Under the pieces are notes generated by a model. The model was not told the DNA's origin. It made no database searches and saw nothing but the letters and a program-made list of their open reading frames with translations. Shown here piece after piece: positions 1 to 10,700 of a DNA stretch of 64,000 bases; positions within the stretch are counted from its first letter, which is position 1, and every line of letters starts with the position of its first letter. Where the stretch lies: contig BEDY01000005.1 of NCBI GenBank assembly GCA_002335605.1, forward strand, positions 434,001 through 498,000, written 5' to 3'. This DNA comes from Prillingera fragicola. Its lineage: Eukaryota; Basidiomycota; Tremellomycetes; Trichosporonales; Trichosporonaceae. The position numbers and the translations under genes were made by a program.

Positions 1-2903
1 GACCCGTTCTTTCTCGAACTTGCATGGCGAATGGGTGATTGGGATGTGCCAGTGACGGAAGACCTGAAGGATACCTCCACCGGGCGCTTCTACACCGCTC
101 TTCGTGCTGTCCATCGTGAACGGGATCGCGAGGTCGCTCGCTGTGCCGTGGACATTGCCATCAATGCTGAGATGAGCCGCCTGCAGCACACTGGCATCGA
201 ACGTATGACTGAGGTCAAGAAGACAGTCGTCAATCTCGTTTGCCTTCACGAGGTCGCCAGGTGGACATCTGTACCTATGCAGAATGCCCTTGACCAGGGC
301 GACTTTGAAGGCCACCGCTTGTCGTCCTTCGTGGACCTGAGCCCGTCTCTGGAGTGAGTTTTCATGCAGGAACAACAGCTGACAATAGGTTCACCAACGC
401 GGAGCGGCTGTCAGCAACTCGGCTTTCGCTCTTGCGATCCGCCCGCGCTCGGGAGAGTAAAACCCTGTTGGGTGATCTCATGTCAACCCAGTCGGAGGGT
501 CTTGTGAAGCTGGAAGGCATGTGCCAGTTGCGTTTGAGCCAGCTGGCTCGCAAGGAATTAAACCTGCAAGCGGCTGTCAACGCAATTACCGCTGTCCGCC
601 AGCTCGAACAAGATCAGCCCTCGGATGCAGCTGAGGACGAATTTGGCCAGGTGCTTTGGGCCAAGAGTGAGCACTCTTTGGCAATTCAGCACATTGAGCG
701 CAACATTGTGGCCTTGGATCCCAGTCCGAACTGGGATTCACCAAAGGACAACGCCTCCACCGCTCGTCTCGCGCTCCTTCTCGGCCGCATGTCCAACTGG
801 CGCGCTCTCGCCAAGCTTCGCTCTGCATCAGAGAATCGCGTTTCATTCCGGCGGGCAATGCAGCTTGGTGATCAGTCGAAGGCTGTCGAAAGGGCTCACA
901 TCGCTCATGACTTTGCAGTCTTCTGCGACCAGTACTTTGAGACTCTCGCCCGGTCGCCCGAACGAGAACGGCTTGTTACTTTTGTGGACCGCAAGAAGGG
1001 GGAACTTCAGCGTCTTGACCAGAGTATTCGCTCATCTCCAGGCAGCTCGCGGCACAAGTCGGTAACCGACCAGGAGTTGGAGGACGAACTCAAGAAACAG
1101 GAGCAACTGGAAGACGACATGGTGGTTTACCTTGTGTATGCCCTTCAGAGCTACGCGGGAGCACTGCGTGACAGCGACGACTATGACGACTCGATGACGC
1201 GCATGTGCTCCTTGTGGCTCGAGCACCACGCACGTGAGGATACAAACCGCAAGTTTACATCAAGTCTCGAGTTGATCCCCACTCGCAAGTTTATCTTTCT
1301 TGGCCCACAGCTCGCTGCGAGGCTGTATCGACCTCCTGGGCAAATGACAACCTTCAACGCCAATCTCAACAATACCATGCGGCGCCTTGCCCGCGACCAT
1401 CCTTACCACATTCTTTACCAGATCATTACTCTTGCGCATGGAGCTCCTGCCAACGCTGGAAGGTCTCGAGCTGGAACCCCGGCATCACAGGAGGGTCGCG
1501 GAGCGGCCGCATCCGAAATCTTGGCAAGCCTTGAGGCGGACGCAGATCGCCCACTGGCCGCGGAAGCTGCCAAGCTAATGTCTACGTTTGCAAAGGCTGC
1601 TGTGTCCTGGTGCTACTTCAAATCTGCTTCTGCCGAACGAGCCAGGCCGAACCAAGAGGCGGCCTTGCCGAGTAACTGTTCCTTGCTTCAGATCCGCAAT
1701 TTCAAGATCCCAGTGGCGACCGTCATCCCCCCTGTCGACTACACAATGGCCTACAACAATGTTCCGACCATTAACAGGTATAGGTCCAAGTTCAAGGTCG
1801 CCGGCGGAGTCCATCGACCATCGATCAACACCGTTGTGGATACCCTTGGACACGAGCACATTCAACTGGTGAGTCAAGGGCACACGCAGATCTAACGTTG
1901 CAGTTCAAGGGCGACGATGAAGTGCGCCAAGACGCAGTTATGGAGCAAGTCTTTGAAATGACCAACCGACTGCTCAGCCGGGACCGTCGCGCCAGTGTTC
2001 GCAACCTGACATTCCGCACGTACAATGTCGTTCCTCTCATGAACCGTTCGGGCATCATTGAATTCGTTGGCGAGACGATGGCTATAGGTGAATGGCTCAA
2101 AGACGCACACGTTCGCTACCGAGTCAAGCAAGACATTACTGGTGACATGTTCCGTCGCAACATTGGCAAAATTCAGGAACAGGTCCCGGAGGGCAACCAG
2201 AAGATGGTTAATATCTTCAAGCAGCAAATGGAGAGCTTCCACCCGGTCATGCGCCACTTCTTCACTGAGAAACGACGTGAGCCTCTCGCGTGGTTTACGA
2301 TGCGCCTCAACTATGCGCGCAGTGTAGCTGTCACGTCAATGGTCGGTTACATGGTCGGTCTCGGCGACCGGCACTGCTCCAACATTCTCATCGACAAGGT
2401 CACTGGCGAGCTTGTTCACATCGACTTTGGTATCGTCTTCGAGGAGGGCCGCAAGCTCCGTGTACCTGAAAAGGTTCCCTTCCGCCTCACCAACGACATC
2501 GTGGATGGTCTGGGCATCACTGGCGTTGACGGAACTTTCAGGCAGTGTTCTGAGCACACGCTTCGTGTGCTGCGCGAGCATGCGGAGCTCATTCTTACAG
2601 TCCTGGAAGTGTTCAAACACGACCCACTGTACGCGTGGACTGGTGATCCTGGCAAGTTGAAGCGAGCTGGCGGTGGCAAAGCCGAGCCTCAGCAAAATAC
2701 CACTGGTCAAGACAAGGCCGAGCGTGTGCTTGGGCGGATCCGAGAAAAGCTATTGCCTGAACTGAGCGTCGAGTACACTGTCAACTATCTCATTCAAGAG
2801 GCTCGAAACCCTGATCACCTGGCCAGGATATTTGTTGGTGAGTTCCAAAGTGCTGACCTTGAATGTTTGCCTAACCTTCGCAGGCTGGCAACCATGGCTT
2901 TAG
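1..2903 (+). CDS. TEL1: Tel1/ATM-family PI3K-like checkpoint kinase, C-terminal part
   Basis: Partial at the 5' side: the frame is already open at base 1. About 928 residues are visible, comprising the end of the FAT region, the kinase domain and the FATC tail. Introns are 354-388, 1869-1903 and 2838-2883. The last one restores a FATC ending in GWQPWL. Kinase hallmarks are the catalytic loop GLGDRHCSN (Asp codon at 2366) and the HIDFG metal-binding motif (Asp codon at 2423), followed by the PFRLTNDIVDGLGITG stretch typical of ATM/Tel1 rather than ATR or TOR. ATM/Tel1 is the nuclear kinase that responds to DNA double-strand breaks through MRN and maintains telomeres. The kinase class is certain. 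The Tel1 assignment rests on the activation and C-terminal signatures. Confidence 0.93.
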
Positions 2904-3093
2904 CATCATCATAAAACCTGCATTAGCAGTTGTACATATTATAGAGCATGTTCACATCATGTATGTATCGTGTGGACAGAACCCAACTCCCCGTTCTCTC
3001 CACCTCGTAATTCGGGACGCAACTGCGGCAAATCGACAATTACCGCATGCATGTCTACGAATATCACTTCCCTCTCCTCTGACCACACGGGGA

Positions 3094-4024
3094 TCACCCA
3101 AAGATGCTGCCCATGACGCTGTCCATACCCTTGGCCTCGAGCCCATGCGCTCTGTCCGCGACCTCGCGCTGTTTGTACGAGCGCTTCCCCTTTGTCTCTC
3201 CACTGCCACCAGCCTTGGCCATCTTTGGTGCATCGTCCTCGCCCTTTGCCGCGCGCTTCTCGTCGCGCTTCTTGAGAACACGAGCCAGTTCGACGTTCTT
3301 GAGGTACTCTCCCTGCTCGGCCTTGGAGCGTGTGATCTCGGCACGAAGGCGAGACTGGTGCACCTGGCGCTCGTACGCTGGCGGGGTCAGTGCCGTCCTC
3401 TGACTGGCCTGTGAACTCACCAACTTGCTCGCCGAGCATCTCCCACTTGAAGCCTGAAAGATACTTCATTGTCCACACGTCGTCCCTCCACCTAGATGTT
3501 GTCAGCTCAAGATAGCAGGACGGTGATAGACTCACCTGTCGCCCTTCTTGCCACCAATGACTTGCGCGTTGAGCATGCTAGCCACCGTCTTGGCGACACT
3601 CTTGCTTGTAAACTCAACCCAAGCCTCGGTAAAGTTTGCCGACTTGTGGGTCTCCTTCTTCTTGTTCTGGTGGTTTGGGTTGTAGCCAGTAGGCGCTGGG
3701 ATATCAGTAGAGGCTCCAGGTCGGCGCAAACTCACCATCCTTCCTCTGCGCGTAAACTCGTCCCACATCGCCCCAGCGGGCCATAAGATGCCGCACCTTA
3801 TGAGGAGTCATTCCAGGAGGAACGCGCGAGATGTACACAACACCAGGGGTGGTGCCCTTGGTCTTGCGCTTCTTGGACGAGGTCTTGCTGGTGGCAGGCT
3901 TAGAGGGACCAGCACTAGGCATCTCATCCTCCTCCGCCTCCTCATCAACAATCGATGCTTCAACTTCAACAGAATCTCCCTCCTCCTCTGTCCGACTGCG
4001 TTTACGCTTGATCTCTGACGGCAT
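3094..4024 (-). CDS. ESF2: Esf2/ABT1-like RRM protein, 18S rRNA processing factor
   Basis: Four exons with introns 3378-3420, 3492-3535 and 3696-3735 give 267 residues. A charged, acidic/basic N-terminus (about 1-75) precedes one RRM (about 80-165, starting [14 protein letters not shown]). The conserved segment [19 protein letters not shown] follows, then a basic coiled C-terminus. The RRM plus the F-K-W-(E/H)-ML block is the signature of Esf2/ABT1. In yeast this protein is nucleolar, activates the helicase Dbp8 and is needed for early pre-18S cleavages in the small-subunit processome. The ATG was chosen because it begins the conserved basic leader; an in-frame upstream ATG at 4093 would add 23 unlikely residues. 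The 3' end faces TEL1 across a 190-bp gap. Confidence 0.88.
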
Positions 4025-4333
4025 GGCGTGGTTGGGTTTTGTTGTGAATAGTGTGACTAGGCAACCGAGGTTGTCAACTTTTGTTGCCTCCACATATCCA
4101 CATCGGAAGCAAATACCTCCACCGCGGTCTCAGACGTTGCCACCCGTCACTGCACAGACATCGAGGTCTCGCCGAGCCTCCTTCCGTGCGGACGGAACTC
4201 CTTGTTCTCCAGCGCATTGAAGGCAACACATCACGGGCTAGCTTGCACAGATCAGGCAGCAGTGATTTAGAGATCGTATACGTAGAGACAACCGAAGTGA
4301 AAATCAAAATACCTGCATCTCCTACAACCCATC
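4025..4333. other. Intergenic: SFT2 3' end and ESF2 promoter
   Basis: This is the non-coding gap between two reverse-strand genes. I see no open frame with family similarity and no clear repeat. It probably holds the SFT2 3' UTR and the ESF2 promoter. Confidence 0.5.
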
Positions 4334-5258
4334 TCAAAACGGAAGGACATTGCCAGCACCACGGAGCAGCATCTGCGATCCATATCGCAATGACAGCATG
4401 CCACCAGGGAAGTAGGCAGCGACGTAAGAGAGCAAGGCACCGACCTGTAAAGGTTAGCAGTCGTATACCGTGTTGCGTGGGTGGGTGGACCCAGGCTCCA
4501 CAACCAACTAGACGACGACGTACCTGCACGATGGCAGCGATGAGAGCACCGATCTTGGTCTTCAAGCCAATGGCAAAGTAAAGGGTGAGGCCCAGCGAAC
4601 CAAAGTACGCCAGCGAAAAGGGAAGGCGCTCCGGGGAGAGAATGTGCTTGATCTCTTCAAAGGTTAGGATGGAATTTCCAAGATCGTGCTCACGGTTCAT
4701 AGGGCCATGAAGAATCGCAAAACCAAGCATGAAGAGCATTGAGCCCAGCGTAAATGCGACAGCAAACTTTCGAGGGTTGATGGCAACTGAGACATGTCAG
4801 TGACCTGTGCGGCCCCAAACCTTACGGAAAGGCAGGCCGACGAAGAATGCGATCGCGAAGCAGGCCATCCCTCCGACAATACACGCAATGAAGCCTAGAA
4901 ACCTAGAGAGTCAGCACACCAGCCTTTGCAGGTACACTGAACTCACCGTTCCCATCGCTGCTCGTGTGAGTGACATGTTCAGTAGCTTGGTATCACAGTG
5001 GACGGTGAGGCGGCCGAACCTCCAAGGTAAAGGCCTTCACAGAGCTCGACTCACCGACAATGCAAAGTATGCCTCCTCCTCTGCACTCTGCCCCTCATTT
5101 CTCAATGGCACATAACCACTCAAGCTGTTCCAGGCTCGGCTGAGAGGGTTGGCGGACGCTGCGGGCTGTGCGGCTGCTGCTGAGTCGTCCTGGACTGAAT
5201 TTGCCCATCGAAAGCCTGAAAGTTGGGCGTGAAAGGAGCTTGCTGCACCGCTGGACAT
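4334..5258 (-). CDS. SFT2: Sft2-like Golgi membrane traffic protein
   Basis: Five exons with introns 4445-4523, 4787-4825, 4903-4946 and 4958-5054 give 221 residues, close to the 215 of yeast Sft2. The protein has a soluble Ser/Ala/Gln-rich N-terminus and four hydrophobic segments. Family blocks present are LGFIACIVGG, LPFLAINPRKFAVAFTLGS, LSPERLPFSLAYFGSL and the terminal SYVAAYFPGG. Sft2/SFT2D proteins are tetraspanning Golgi membrane proteins implicated in endosome-to-Golgi fusion and genetically linked to the syntaxin Sed5. The second exon is only 11 nt (4947-4957) and supplies most of R-W-E-R before FLGF. Without it the reading frame breaks. Confidence 0.87.
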
Positions 5259-5490
5259 GTTTGTAGTGATGGACGCAAGAGTAATGTGGTGGATGGAAGA
5301 GGAGCTGTGCTTCGCCGAATTCGTAGGCGCAGCCCTCACCCAGCGTCATCGGTCGCCGACCGCCGGGCCTGACGTGTCGTTTTTGGTGTTTATCAGGCCC
5401 GAAGTTCGTCACGGGCTAATCACTAACCGTGCAGGAGACCACCACAGCACGTACATTATTACTCTTCAGTTCTTCAACAACGTTGCCGCC

Positions 5491-6739
5491 ATGTCCAAGT
5501 ATCCAGTAGCCTCATCCTCGGCAATCCCAACAATTCTGCCTCCTCAACATGCCGAGTCCAAGCGGGATCGCAAGCGTCGCGAGACTGTCAACAAGATAGA
5601 GCTACTCCACAATGGGAGTTGGCTGAACCGCGACGAGTGAGTTTGGCCATCGTGCGACGCGTCATGCATCCGTCGAGCCAGAGCAATGCGCATGACCTGT
5701 ACCTCCCAGGTGGATGTTTTGCCCAGCCATCATTCATCCCAAAGCCGATGACTGACGCGCGTGCTCAGAAAGTTCTCCCAGCAGTACAAGGAGTACCACA
5801 ATGAGAACAAGGCCGTCAACACCCAGCCGCCTACGTCCTCAAAGTATCTCCTACGTCTCTACCCCAAGACCATTGAGCGCGATGCGTATCTCACTGCAGC
5901 CCAGACGCACTACGAGTACAAGTAAGTGACGCTGCCGCACGGATCCGTGATGAGCTAACGGGAATCCAGGGCAGGGCAGGCCAAGAAGATGTATGAGAGC
6001 GAGCGCGAGTACATTGAGAGCATGTACTGGGAGGCGCGCGATCAGGTTCGCCAGCGACTGCTGGGGGCGATTGAGGAGCGTAGGCGCAAGCTTCGCGAGG
6101 AGAAGGATGGAGGTGACCCGGTGGCCGGTGAGTTCGCTCAGAGATGGTTTACTAGTGTGCGCTGACATCCGGCCAGAATCGTTGCTTGAAGCTCAGACTC
6201 GTCCCCGCCCACGCCGACAGGCGTTCCGCATGCGTGTCACGGAGCCGCGGTCGGTCTCTCGCAGCACGACACCTGCCCATCTAGGTCGCAGCCAGGCCGA
6301 ATCAGGAGCGTCCAGTCCACAGGAAGGCCAAAAGTCGGACATTATGATGCACGGCATGCTGGCGCCATCGCTATCAATCATTGGCTCTGACGACATTCTG
6401 TCGCCAAACTCGTCTTCTCTCACGGTTACCCCAGCGACAAACGGCTACAGCAACGTTCAATCTGGCAAGCGTGGACCTCGTGGCCGAGCCAACGACAAGG
6501 ACTTGGATGTGGGCGCTGCGCCAGGCACCAGCCAAGCCCTGGCTATCGCATCTGGGCAAGCCCCAGCGCCAACAACGACTTCTGGCAAGCGCGGAGCCGG
6601 TGCTCAGAGTGGATGGGTTCTGGGCAAGGCCCTCAACGAGATGAAGAAGATGGAGGAGGCATCGCTCCTTGAGCGCGACAGCGACTGGGCGAGGATTCAA
6701 GGCTCGCAGGGTCGCGGACGGCGTGGACGTGGTGACTAG
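5491..6739 (+). CDS. Sds3-like subunit of the Rpd3L/Sin3 histone deacetylase complex
   Basis: Four exons with introns 5637-5768, 5922-5969 and 6128-6176 give 339 residues. The start lies in a GCCGCC-ATG context. Residues about 15-155 form the charged helical Sds3 module: a DRKRRETVNKIELLHNGSW leader, then a long coiled helix with YESEREYIESMYWEARD followed by RQRLLGAIEERRRKLREEKD. This pattern matches the Sds3/BRMS1 family, which scaffolds Sin3-Rpd3 deacetylase complexes in the nucleus. The C-terminal half is Ser/Pro/Gly-rich, contains an RMRVTEP block typical of the family, and ends in an RG-rich tail (SQGRGRRGRGD). The exact orthologue (Sds3 versus Dep1 or another paralogue) is not resolved. 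Confidence 0.75.
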
Positions 6740-7745
6740 TAGCCACAATCATGGCAGTTGGTGTGGCCTGCAACCCACCATCCGGCACCTTGCCTCCGAA
6801 CGTTGAGCCGATGTGGAGGTCGATTGACCCGAGTTTGAAACGAGCTCCGATCTCTGACGAGGCAGTCCTCGTTCGTTGCCCCCACCTGCACCACCCAGCC
6901 TGGCTCTGGTGACTGCCCCCGTTGTTCGCCGACAGCTAATCGTCTTGGGTGGTTTGCGATAACGTCACGTCCTTTTCATGCTCTGTGAATCCAGCCCTTT
7001 CCCCTTCTTGTGCCGCCCCATGCCCCATTTCATTGTTGTGTCCTTGTTCCGTACTTGTTTCTTTGGGTGGTCGGGATGTATGCACACTATACTGTGAGAA
7101 ATGGGCAGCCCCGTGACATTTTTGGGGAAGTGGGATTGCATCGGCGGTAAACGGAGCAGGCTGCAGTGGGCGCGGCGACGAGGCCTAGAGCCCTGCGTCA
7201 CCCTGCGCGTGGTATGCTGTTCTCGTGGGGTTGCACACGCCCTCGATAGGCCGGTCGGGAAAATATCCTCCGTTGGCTGCCCCACACTGAATGTGACGCA
7301 GCCTGGATCCCAGCCCGCCCAGCCCAGCTGGCCCCTACCCGCCCAGCCCAGCCCAGCAGCACCGTCCGTCCTGGCCCGCCGGTCGTTGCCGTGCTACTGT
7401 AGGTACCTGGTACATTTCATCTCCACCTTCCTCCATCAACCCAACCCTTTCCTTCCCCCCCTATCAGCTCAACGCAAAAGGGCAACACATCTCAGCATTG
7501 TCAAAGGTCCTCTTCTCCCTTTGCATTCTCCCTCCTCCTCCTCCCTTCTCCTCTCAACCCAGTCCCGCTGCTCGAGCTCTCCATCAACGGCTAGCTCATC
7601 CCTCCACTACACCGTAGCTCGCAGCTGCTCGCACCAAACCCAACCCCACGATTGTGCAGCACCACGCATTCAAGAGGCTCATTCTCTCAATCCCTTCTAA
7701 ACCCCATTCCCAGCGGGGCGTCTACATCAAGTTCAACTAGCCAGC
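6740..7745. promoter_or_regulatory. SDS3-like 3' end and ACC1 upstream region
   Basis: This non-coding interval of about 1 kb contains a run of CAGCCC-type units around 7311-7357. A long pyrimidine-rich leader follows (about 7430-7560, many CTCC and TTCC runs), continuing as C-rich sequence to the ACC1 start codon. A pyrimidine-rich leader directly upstream of a highly codon-biased gene fits a strong fungal promoter and 5' UTR. I see no coding potential. Confidence 0.5.
7311..7357. repeat. Short CAGCCC-type repeat in the ACC1 upstream region
   Basis: Degenerate direct repeats of CCCAGC/CCCGCC units cover about 45 bp. The repeat is simple and low in complexity, and its function is unknown. 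Confidence 0.5.
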
Positions 7746-10700
7746 ATGGCCAGTGTCGCTCCCAGCGGTGCGCCAGCCGCCGGCCCGGTCGACTACTCGC
7801 ATGAGCGTGTCAAGCAGTTTATCGGTTAGTAACTACGTGGATCACCCCTCGCTTTCCACAATCGTGGAAAGTGAGCAGGGGGATCCTAGCGCTCTTCCTA
7901 GAGCATGCTAGCAGAGAAAGTGAGCTGACTGTTGCTTCCCCATTGCAAAACCATCTTGAAATGCCTTCCCCCACGTTCTCGGCGCCAACCTCCACCCCCA
8001 CCCGCCAACGTAATGAACGTCCCCTCCACCAGGCGCCAACAGCATCCAGTCGGCTCCTGCCGGCCCAGTCACTGACTTTGTTAAGAAGCAGGGCGGTCAC
8101 ACCGTCATCACCAAGGTGAGTTGCTCTAGATAAGCGATGGCGAGCGTGTAATCGGGCGCCGCTGTAGATATCAATCTACACACAAGGTGCCCGGTTACAT
8201 TCCCCACATTTGAGGCATTTTCAGCTGGCTGACATTTCAAAGGTCCTTATTGCGAACAACGGTATCGCCGCTGTCAAGGAGATCCGTTCTATTAGGAAGG
8301 TGAGCATGCTTGGGAGCTGGAGGGAGTAGTCGTGCGTGCGGTGCAAGGCGCTAGGCAGCGAGAGAAGCGACGAAAGCTTTTGGGGGTCACAATGATCGGC
8401 AACTAACACACTATCAGTGGTCCTACGAGACCTTCGGTTCGGAGCGCATGATCGAGTTCACGGTCATGGCGACTCCCGAGGACTTGCGCATCAACGCCGA
8501 GTACATTCGCATGGCCGACCGCTACGTCGAGGTTCCCGGCGGTAGCAACAACAACAACTACGCCAACGTCGACTTCATTGTTGATGTCGCCGAGCGTGCC
8601 GGCGTCCACGCCGTGTGGGCCGGTTGGGGTCACGCCTCCGAGAACCCCCGTCTCCCCGAGACCCTCGCCAAGTCCAAGATTGTCTTCATCGGTCCCCCCG
8701 GCTCTGCCATGCGCTCGCTCGGTGACAAGATCTCGTCGACCATTGTCGCCCAGTCGGCCGACGTCCCCTGCATGCCCTGGTCCGGTACCGGCATCTCGGA
8801 CACCATGATGTCCCCCCAGGGCTTTGTCACTGTCCCCGAGAAGGCCTACGAGGACGCCTGCGTTCACTCGTGGGAGGAGGGCCTTGACCGCGCCGAGAAG
8901 ATCGGATGGCCCGTCATGATCAAGGCCTCCGAGGGTGGTGGTGGCAAGGGCATCCGTATGGTTGACGATGTCGAGAAGTTCAAGGGTGCCTTCCAGGCCG
9001 TCGCTGCCGAGGTTCCCGGCTCGCCCATCTTCATCATGAAGCTCGCTGGCTCGGCCCGTCACCTCGAGGTCCAGCTCATTGCCGACCAGTACGGCAACGC
9101 CATCTCGCTCTTCGGCCGTGACTGCTCGGTCCAGCGTCGCCACCAGAAGATTATCGAGGAGGCTCCCGTTACTATCGCTCGCCCCGAGAGGTTTGAGCAG
9201 ATGGAGAAGGCTGCCGTTCGTCTTGCCAAGCTTGTCGGCTACGTCTCCGCCGGTACCGTCGAGTACCTGTACTCTCACTCGGACGACTCGTTCTACTTCC
9301 TCGAGCTCAACCCCCGTCTCCAGGTCGAGCACCCCACCACTGAGATGGTCTCGGGCTGTAACATTCCCGCCATCCAGCTCATGATTGCTATGGGTGTTCC
9401 CCTCTCCCGCATTCGCGACATCCGTACCCTCTACGGCATGGACCCCCACGGTGTCACCGAGATTGACTTTGACGGCACCAACCCCAACTCGGCCAACACT
9501 CAGCGCAAGCCCCGCCCCAAGGGTCACGTCATTGCGTGCCGTATCACCGGTGAGAACCCCGACGCCGGTTTCAAGCCCTCTTCCGGTGCCCTCACCGAGC
9601 TCAACTTCCGTTCCAACTCGAACGTGTGGGGTTACTTCTCGGTCTCGGCCGCCGGAGGTCTCCACGAGTACGCCGACTCGCAGTTCGGTCACATCTTTGC
9701 CTACGGCATGGAGCGTAGCGAGGCCCGCAAGTCTATGGTCGTCGCTCTCAAGGAGCTTTCCATCCGTGGAGAATTCCGCACCACTGTCGAGTACCTTATC
9801 AAGCTGCTCGAGAAGCCCGAGTTTGAGAACAACACCATCACAACCCAGTGGCTCGATGGCCTCATTGCCGAGGGTATGACCTCGGAGCGTCCCGACACCA
9901 CCCTCGCCGTCATCTGCGGTGCCGTCGTCAAGGCTCACGTCGCCTACGAGGCGTGCCACGCCAAGTACAAGTCCATCCTCGAGCGTGGCCAGATCCCTTC
10001 CAAGGACCTCCTCCAGACCTCGTTCCAGACCGAGTTCATCTACGACAACGTTCGTTACTCGTTCGCCATGGCCAAGTCGTCGCCTCTCCAGTTCACCCTT
10101 TTCCTGAACGGCGGCAAGATCTTTGTCGGATGCCGCAGCCTTTCGGACGGAGGTCTCCTCATCTCCCTCCAGGGCGCTTCGCACACCGTCTACTACCGCG
10201 AGGAGGTCGGTGCCATGGTCCTCTCGATCGACTCCAAGACCACCATGATTGAGGACGAGCGTGACCCCACTCAGCTCCGTTCGCCCTCGCCTGGTAAGCT
10301 CGTCCGCTACCTCATCGACTCGGGCGACCACGTCAACGCTGGCGAGGCCTACGCCGAGATCGAAGTCATGAAGATGATCATGTCGGTCACCGCCGGCGAG
10401 AGTGGTATCGCTCAGTTCATGAAGCAGCCCGGTCAGTCGCTCGCCCAGGGTGAGCTCCTCGGCATCCTCACCCTCGACGACCCCAGCAAGGTCAAGTTTG
10501 CCAAGCCCTTCGAGGGCATGCTCCCTAGCTTTGAGTCGAACGGCCGCTACGGCAGCAAGCCCCACCAGCTGCTCCGCGAGCACCTCGAGGTTCTCTACGA
10601 CAACCTCGCCGGTTACGACAACCAGGCCGTCGCCCTGCCCTCGTTCCGCATTGTCGAGAAGCAGCTCTGCGACCCCGACCTCCCCTACTCGAACGCTCAT

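Noticed and set aside
5637..5768. GATGA and CTGA boxes in the long first intron of the SDS3-like gene, as a box C/D snoRNA
   Set aside because: The boxes are adjacent rather than terminal, there is no closing stem, and CTGAC is the ordinary branch motif here.
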